18,459 nucleotides of DNA. Origin: Candidatus Agathobaculum merdigallinarum. GTDB lineage: Bacteria > Bacillota > Clostridia > Oscillospirales > Butyricicoccaceae. The stretch is taken from positions 1 to 18,459 of the forward strand of contig DXDO01000151.1 of the NCBI GenBank assembly GCA_019115425.1. Reading direction: 5' to 3'. The translations under genes were made by a program, and so were the position numbers. Positions 13,794 through 18,459 of the stretch are shown here, one piece after another; the stretch's first letter is position 1, and every line of letters starts with the position of its first letter. The notes beneath the pieces were generated by a model. It was given only the letters and a program-made list of their open reading frames with translations, was not told where the DNA came from and made no database searches.

Positions 13794-14870
13794 TTAATCA
13801 TAAATGGATTCCGCTTCCCAGTCGATGATATTACCGGTATTGGCGTCGATGGTAAAATCATATTCCATGGCGTTGTAGATGATCTTCCCTTCGTATTCCA
13901 GACGGCCGTCATCTCTGTCGAGATGAAGCTCATAGACGTTGGATGCGGATGCGCCGGGGACGCGTTGGAGCGCAATCTCACGAGCGCGTTCCAACGAGAT
14001 GGAGGTGTTCGTCGAACCGCCCTGATTTCCACCGGTGGACGGACGATAGTACTCCGCATCGCGGTCATAGCTCAGGACAAGACCGGTATTGGCATCGATT
14101 TCATAATCATATTCGGTGTAGCCACTGCCGTTGGAAACAATGAACTCTACATCATAAACACGGCGGCCGTCGTCATAGTCTAGATAAGAACGGATGAAAG
14201 TTACCTGGCTTGCGGTCAGTCCGGCGTGATCCAGTGCGGCCTGCCGGGCCTGTTCAACGGTAATAGAAGCACCGGACATCGAACCGCCCTGATTGCCGGA
14301 AGGATTGGACGTATCATAATCGGTCACCCCGCCGTCCTGCGTATTGCCGGAAAGATAAACCGTCGAGGTCGCACCATTCCAGGAAACATTTTTGCCCATG
14401 ATTTCGCCAATTGCTCGGATCGGCAGATAAATGGAGCCGTTATACAACGCGGGATCGCATACCTTGCCGTTCACGTCGTAAAAAGTGCGCTTGACGCCGT
14501 CGATGATAATCGTATAATTCGGCTCCATGCTCAACGTGATATCCATGGGACGTGCATTGGCATCCGGCGTGCCGGTTGCGTCTGGTGTGGTGCGTGCGCC
14601 GCCAATGGTAGCGGTGTTCGTGGTGCTGTCCCAGTTGACATTCTTGTCCATCAATTCGCCGATCGAGCGGATCGGCACATAAGTTGTACCGGCATAGCTG
14701 ATGGGATGGACCTCCTGCCCCTGCACATTGTAGAATGTGCGGTCAACCCCGTCGATGTTGACGGTGATGTCGGGGGAAAGTGCAGCGGAAACCGTATAGG
14801 ATCCGTTTGCGGCGAATGCCGCACCGCAGAACAGCGTGGTAAGGGCCAGTGCGCAAATTGCTTTTTTCAT
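13794..14870 (-). CDS. Exported protein with two copper-amine-oxidase-N-like and two PepSY domains
   Basis: Secreted or wall-associated protein of 358 residues. A Sec signal peptide (MKKAICALALTTLFCGAAFA, residues 1-20) is followed by two copies of the copper-amine-oxidase N-terminal fold (about 30-90 and 110-172), each with a (V/I)(N/I)IDGV(D/K)RTFY(N/D)V strand and a Y(V/L)PIR(S/A)IGE(L/I)M(D/G)KNV block. A Gly/Ser/Asn linker leads to two PepSY domains (about 205-275 and 290-356) with the SYLDYDDGRRVYDVEF pattern. PepSY domains often act as inhibitors or binding modules at the cell surface. A strong AAGGAGGT lies 7 bases before the ATG. The gene follows the PepSY lipoprotein by 47 bases on the same strand. 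Precise function unknown. Confidence 0.85.
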   Translation of the reverse strand: MKKAICALALTTLFCGAAFAANGSYTVSAALSPDITVNIDGVDRTFYNVQGQEVHPISYAGTTYVPIRSIGELMDKNVNWDSTTNTATIGGARTTPDATGTPDANARPMDITLSMEPNYTIIIDGVKRTFYDVNGKVCDPALYNGSIYLPIRAIGEIMGKNVSWNGATSTVYLSGNTQDGGVTDYDTSNPSGNQGGSMSGASITVEQARQAALDHAGLTASQVTFIRSYLDYDDGRRVYDVEFIVSNGSGYTEYDYEIDANTGLVLSYDRDAEYYRPSTGGNQGGSTNTSISLERAREIALQRVPGASASNVYELHLDRDDGRLEYEGKIIYNAMEYDFTIDANTGNIIDWEAESIYD

Positions 14871-14917
14871 GAGTAAAACCTCCTTAAATATACTGCAAGA
14901 AATATGACCGAATCAAA

Positions 14918-15550
14918 TCAGTCGAAAACCGATTCGGATTCCCACGATAAAATACCGCCCGTTGTGGCATCAATCTCAAAATCATATTCGAAACCGTCAT
15001 AGAGGATGGAGCCTTCATACACTGAACGGCCGTCGTCAATCTCCTGGCGCATCCGGATGTCCGACTCCGTTGCACCGGACACGCGGGCCAGCGCGATATT
15101 GCGGATCTCTTCTTCAGTCAGCGTGCCAGCGGTATCAGTGCTGGGAGCATTCGTCTGCGGAGCGCCGGGCTGGTAGTTCTCCGCATCCTGATCATAACTG
15201 CGAATCTCGCCGGATGCTGCGTCGATTTCGTAATCGTATTCCGAGTTGGTAGCGGAAACGTAAAATTCCACATCATATACCGCGATCCCGTCGTCATAAT
15301 CCAGCTTGGTCATCAGGAAGGAAGTATCGCTTTCCGCTACGCCTGCATGTTCCAGCGCAATTTGCTGCGCCGCCGCCTCGTCGATCTGCGATGCCGACGC
15401 GGTTTGGCTTTGCTGTGCTGCCGAGGAGGTGGTGTTGTTGGCCGTCTGTGCGCCGGCGGACTGGCTGCCTGCCTGAGGGGCGGGAGCGCATCCGGAAGCG
15501 GTGATGAAAAGCGCTGCAACAGCGGTGATCCATAATACTCGTTTTTTCAT
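14918..15550 (-). CDS. PepSY-domain lipoprotein
   Basis: Lipoprotein of 210 residues. The start MKKRVLWITAVAALFITASGC holds a lipobox with Cys at residue 21, then a Ser/Thr/Gln/Ala-rich spacer of about 40 residues, then two PepSY domains with (T/R)KLDYDDGIAVYDVEF and (I/L)DDGRSVYEGSI patterns. I placed the start at the ATG at 15550 because the reading frame upstream of it has no signal sequence and AGAAGGGA lies about 11 bases before it (a little far). Its PepSY pair is strongly similar to that of the next gene, so one likely derived from the other. It is probably anchored on the outer face of the membrane. Upstream lie phased repeats that may bind a response regulator. Confidence 0.85.
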   Translation of the reverse strand: MKKRVLWITAVAALFITASGCAPAPQAGSQSAGAQTANNTTSSAAQQSQTASASQIDEAAAQQIALEHAGVAESDTSFLMTKLDYDDGIAVYDVEFYVSATNSEYDYEIDAASGEIRSYDQDAENYQPGAPQTNAPSTDTAGTLTEEEIRNIALARVSGATESDIRMRQEIDDGRSVYEGSILYDGFEYDFEIDATTGGILSWESESVFD

Positions 15551-15632
15551 GGTATTTACAATCCCTTCTGTGTGGTCTGTGGCTTTATGGTAACACCCAA
15601 AAATTAAAATAAGATTAAAAGCGTGGATTTTT

Positions 15633-15661
15633 TTGAAACGATCTTGAAACGCCAGTTGAAA
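15633..15661 (-). promoter_or_regulatory. Phased TTTCAA direct repeats, possible response-regulator operator
   Basis: On the minus strand the hexamer TTTCAA occurs three times (15661-15656, 15649-15644, 15638-15633), spaced 12 and 11 bases, about one helical turn. Two ATTAAA hexamers, 11 bases apart on the plus strand, lie at 15603 and 15614. Tandem hexamers at this spacing are typical of OmpR-family regulator sites. They lie about 90 bases upstream of the PepSY lipoprotein start and 150 upstream of the divergent SLH gene. Confidence 0.4.
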
Positions 15662-15808
15662 GGGAAAAAGAGCATAGCGCAGATGCGGCGGGAGGGGGGC
15701 GGCTGATTTGCGACAGCGGGCGGAGATATGGGGGGAAGGCCTTATCTCAGATGCAAAGATGACGATATTATTATATATCATATTTGCAGAAAAAGCGAGG
15801 TACCCGCG

Positions 15809-18055
15809 ATGAAGAAGATAGGGAAGAGACTGATATCTTTAATCATGGCTGGAATGCTGGCGATGCCGCTGCCTGCATTTGCGGCCGGCGGCGCAGGGAC
15901 GACTGCGGACGGAAGCAAGAGCGTAACGGTCGATATTACCGGCTCATCCCGCGTCACGGTGGAGCAGATAACGGGAGATGACGATTCCTTCGGAGATGGA
16001 GAACGGCTGGAATACGAAATCCAGCCTGCGGAAAACTATCAGATGGAAGGGATCGAGGTAGAGGTATTCCCTGGGGGAGGGGGGGATTTGTCCCCCAAAA
16101 CGCTGACAGAGGAAAACACCAATATCATACTTTCGGATGTTCAGCTTCATATCGATTCGTGGCCGACAGATAAAGAAAAAGGGACTTTGACAATCGATAC
16201 GGTAAATGGGACATTGCAGGACAGCTATAGGGTGGAGATCGGCTTTCAGGTTGAAGAAAAACCGACCTACCAAGCGGCTATCACAGCGACCTCCAACCAT
16301 GCGGTGCTGACCGGTGGGGGAAAGGATGAGTACTATGCAGGGGAAGCGGTCACGCTTTCGGTTGATCCGGAGGATGGATATCATCTGACCGGCTTAAAGC
16401 TCACGAGCAGCAGCGGATCGCAGAATTTCACCGGCAGCGGCACTTGGAAAGAGTGGACGGTTTCGTGGAGTGCGGAAGGCGAGACCCGAATCACGGGAAA
16501 CATTGCAGGCGATATCGAGGTGGAGGCGACGATCGAGGAGATCCCTACCACCTATCAGCTGACAATCGATGTGGAGGACGGCTTGGAGTTGGAGCGCCCG
16601 TCCAGCCGTGTGTCGAGCGTGCTCGAAGGCAGTTCGCAGCAGGTGCGGGTTTCCGCGCGTTCGGGGTATGTGCTGAGTGATTTTACCGTGCAATACGGGA
16701 ACAGCTATGCCAGCTGGGCCACGGGGCAGGATTTCCTGACCATGGGAAACACCCGCGTGGAAGTGAACGAGCGGGATGACGAGGTATCATTTATCTTGCC
16801 GTATATCTACGAGGATACCAATATTTACTTCTCTGCTGACTATGATGAAGATAATATCCCTGTGGAGATAGACGAGGGTTCTCGCATCAATATTGATACG
16901 GATGTCGGCGACACGGTCGCGCGGGGAGAGGATGCGGTGTTCTATATCAGCACCACATCGGACCGGTATTCGGTCAGGCGGATCACACTGCGGATTGGCG
17001 ACCGCAGTGGCTCGGCGGATCCGGATGATGGAGAGATTCGGGTTGGAAACCGCACCTATGAGATCGAGGATATTGGAGATGGGGAATACGCCCTGTACGT
17101 GGACAATATCAGCGAACCGGTGACGGTATCCGCCTCCTCCAACAGCTCCAGTGTCGTATCGCGCCCGACGCTGACGATACGGTCCTCCAGCAGGGTGAAG
17201 ATTACAAAAAGCGTTTCCTCCAGCCGTATTGACGCGGGGGATGATGTGCAATTTTATTTCACACCGGATACGAATTATCAGGTGGATGAAATCACCGTCC
17301 GCATTGGCGACAACAGCCGGACGGTCGGCGCGGACAATAGTTCCATCAGGGTCGGCGGCGAGACCTATCAGATGAGCCGGAATGCGGCGGGGATCGTAAC
17401 GCTTTACCTCACGGATATTGAGGAGAATGTGACGGTATCCGCAAGCGCTTATTATTCGCGCGATCCGATTCAGCCGACCAATACGGTCCGGATCGATCTG
17501 AACAGCAGAGCGGCGTTTATGAATGGTTATGGGGACGGCACGTTCCATCCGGAAAGCAACATGACGCGCGCGGAGGCTGTTGTGACGCTGTACCGGCTGT
17601 GTGATGTCAACACGAGCTACACATCGTCAAATGTATTCCGTGACGTGCCCTCCGGCATGTGGTATACGCAGCCCGTCAATGCGTTCGCTGAAGGCGGAAT
17701 CATTGACCGGACGACCTATTTTTATCCGGATCAGAATATTACACGGGCGGATCTGGTGGAAATGCTTTACCGGCTGGTCGGTTCGCCCAGTGTTTCCGGA
17801 AGCAATGTAAGATTCAATGATGTTTGGGGCACGTCGAACAGCGATGCGATTCAATATGCGGCGTCGCGAGGTTGGGTAAACGGCTATAAAGACGGCTCGT
17901 TCCGCCCCTATGGCTATATCACGCGCGGCGAAGTGGCCGCAGTGGTAACGCGGGTCTTGGGGAGGACAACGGGAGGAACAGGCGTTTATTACAGGGATGT
18001 TCCTTCGAGCCACTGGGCATATCGGTATATTCAGATGGCCTCCTCCTATGTGTGA
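15809..18055 (+). CDS. SLH-domain surface protein with repeated beta-rich domains
   Basis: Exported protein of 748 residues. Signal peptide at 1-25 (MKKIGKRLISLIMAGMLAMP then LPAFA). The middle consists of beta-rich repeats: one around 152-250 with VTLSVDPEDGYHLTGLKL, one around 248-350, and two clear 90-residue repeats (about 355-445 and 458-548), each with (D/N)(R/N)(S/Y)...ITVRIGD, IRVG(N/G)(R/E)TY and VTVSAS. From about 560 to the end are three SLH motifs (NGYGDGTFHPESNMTRAEA, YFYPDQNITRADL, NGYKDGSFRPYGYITRGEV), which anchor proteins to the cell-wall polymer. The end, HWAYRYIQMASSYV, is the usual close for this group. I chose ATG at 15809 (GAGG 8 bases upstream) over 15728. A run of seven G at 16079-16085 lies inside the gene. 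Binding partner unknown. Confidence 0.88.
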   Translation: MKKIGKRLISLIMAGMLAMPLPAFAAGGAGTTADGSKSVTVDITGSSRVTVEQITGDDDSFGDGERLEYEIQPAENYQMEGIEVEVFPGGGGDLSPKTLTEENTNIILSDVQLHIDSWPTDKEKGTLTIDTVNGTLQDSYRVEIGFQVEEKPTYQAAITATSNHAVLTGGGKDEYYAGEAVTLSVDPEDGYHLTGLKLTSSSGSQNFTGSGTWKEWTVSWSAEGETRITGNIAGDIEVEATIEEIPTTYQLTIDVEDGLELERPSSRVSSVLEGSSQQVRVSARSGYVLSDFTVQYGNSYASWATGQDFLTMGNTRVEVNERDDEVSFILPYIYEDTNIYFSADYDEDNIPVEIDEGSRINIDTDVGDTVARGEDAVFYISTTSDRYSVRRITLRIGDRSGSADPDDGEIRVGNRTYEIEDIGDGEYALYVDNISEPVTVSASSNSSSVVSRPTLTIRSSSRVKITKSVSSSRIDAGDDVQFYFTPDTNYQVDEITVRIGDNSRTVGADNSSIRVGGETYQMSRNAAGIVTLYLTDIEENVTVSASAYYSRDPIQPTNTVRIDLNSRAAFMNGYGDGTFHPESNMTRAEAVVTLYRLCDVNTSYTSSNVFRDVPSGMWYTQPVNAFAEGGIIDRTTYFYPDQNITRADLVEMLYRLVGSPSVSGSNVRFNDVWGTSNSDAIQYAASRGWVNGYKDGSFRPYGYITRGEVAAVVTRVLGRTTGGTGVYYRDVPSSHWAYRYIQMASSYV

Positions 18056-18110
18056 TAGCGGGGCGGGCGCTTACGCGTCTGGACACCTGGCGATGACAGA
18101 TCAACAAAGT

Positions 18111-18178
18111 AAATACCCTAAGCGGAGCAATACTCACTTGATGTTTGTGTTAAGTCAAGCGGCCGCTTAGGGTATTTT
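18111..18178. terminator. Long inverted repeat, probable terminator of the SLH gene
   Basis: Perfect 15-bp arms (18111-18125 AAATACCCTAAGCGG with 18163-18177 CCGCTTAGGGTATTT) around a 37-nt loop that contains a smaller CTTGA / TCAAG stem. TTTT closes the right arm. It lies 55 bases after the SLH stop. The long loop and AT-ended arms are unusual for a plain terminator, so a small element or structured RNA is possible. Confidence 0.55.
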
Positions 18179-18459
18179 CAATGGACGGGCAGAGGGGCAG
18201 AAGCGAAGATGCAGCAACTTGACCGTGAATACTGGCGCATTGCTTCATGATATGGCCAAGAATGTATATAAATGGGAATAAAAAAGCAGGGCAATTTAAA
18301 CAAATATTTTTGGTTTAATTAGGCTGGAATTAGTAATAAATCGATAGAATGGCAGAAAAAATATATTTTTCAGGCTCCAGCAATCTTTTTTTACAGAATT
18401 ATCAAAAGATTTTGCTTGTAAAAAATGCACAATAACAAAATTGGATTTTGTTGAAAAAA
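18179..18459. other. AT-rich right edge, no gene seen
   Basis: No convincing coding frame on either strand. Composition shifts sharply toward A and T after about 18245. A perfect 8-bp inverted repeat AACAAAAT / ATTTTGTT (18434-18441/18445-18452) lies at the very end. It may be the upstream region of a gene beyond the window. Confidence 0.4.

Noticed and set aside
15728..15808. 27-residue N-terminal extension of the SLH protein
   Set aside because: It would place a polar segment before an otherwise perfect signal peptide; the ATG at 15809 has a usable ribosome binding site.

Overview
The window looks like a chromosomal segment of a motile, spore-forming-lineage Firmicute, probably a gut clostridium of the Oscillospiraceae/Butyricicoccus type. 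That placement is an inference from strong AGGAGG-type ribosome binding sites, sigma-A-like promoters, SpoVG, a UgtP-like glycolipid glycosyltransferase, an SLH-domain surface protein, a moderately high GC content and a clostridial-type flagellin. No rRNA, tRNA, CRISPR array, phage gene or transposase gene is visible.

Layout. (1) 101-3181, plus strand: a tight unit of a YtrB/BcrA-type ABC ATPase, two paralogous six-helix-type permeases, two small zinc-ribbon proteins and a TspO/MBR membrane protein. (2) 3182-3514: a convergent gap holding a 266-bp hairpin-rich element inserted in a terminator. (3) 3515-4177, minus: a class-I glutamine-amidotransferase-like hydrolase (peptidase C26), divergent from (4) 4292-6076, plus: a Na/Pi-cotransporter-like protein with a PhoU domain, driven by a near-consensus sigma-A promoter. 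(5) 6077-6435: a second convergent gap with a 213-bp copy of the same element, again inside a terminator. (6) 6436-7898, minus: spoVG followed by a processive diacylglycerol glucosyltransferase-like gene. (7) 8291-13516, plus: flagellin with a structured leader and its own terminator, then a three-gene unit: a TPR/sulfotransferase-like protein, an APS-kinase-methyltransferase fusion, and a PHP-family phosphoesterase. (8) 13794-15550, minus: two exported PepSY-domain proteins, one a lipoprotein. (9) 15809-18055, plus: a large exported SLH-domain protein. The tail is AT-rich and carries no visible gene.

Two results stand out. First, the genes next to flagellin read as a self-contained 3'-phosphonucleotide group-transfer cassette: a kinase of the family that makes PAPS, a sulfotransferase-like enzyme that could use it, a PHP enzyme of the type that removes the 3',5'-bisphosphonucleotide by-product, and a fused methyltransferase. 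Its position suggests modification of flagellin by sulfate or a chemically analogous group (phosphoramidate-like). This is inference; no such system is known to me for flagellin. Second, the window has two copies of a transposase-less, multi-hairpin element with terminal inverted repeats. Each sits exactly between two copies of a different local terminator hairpin (27 and 30 bp), as if the element targets rho-independent terminators between convergent genes and duplicates the whole hairpin on insertion.
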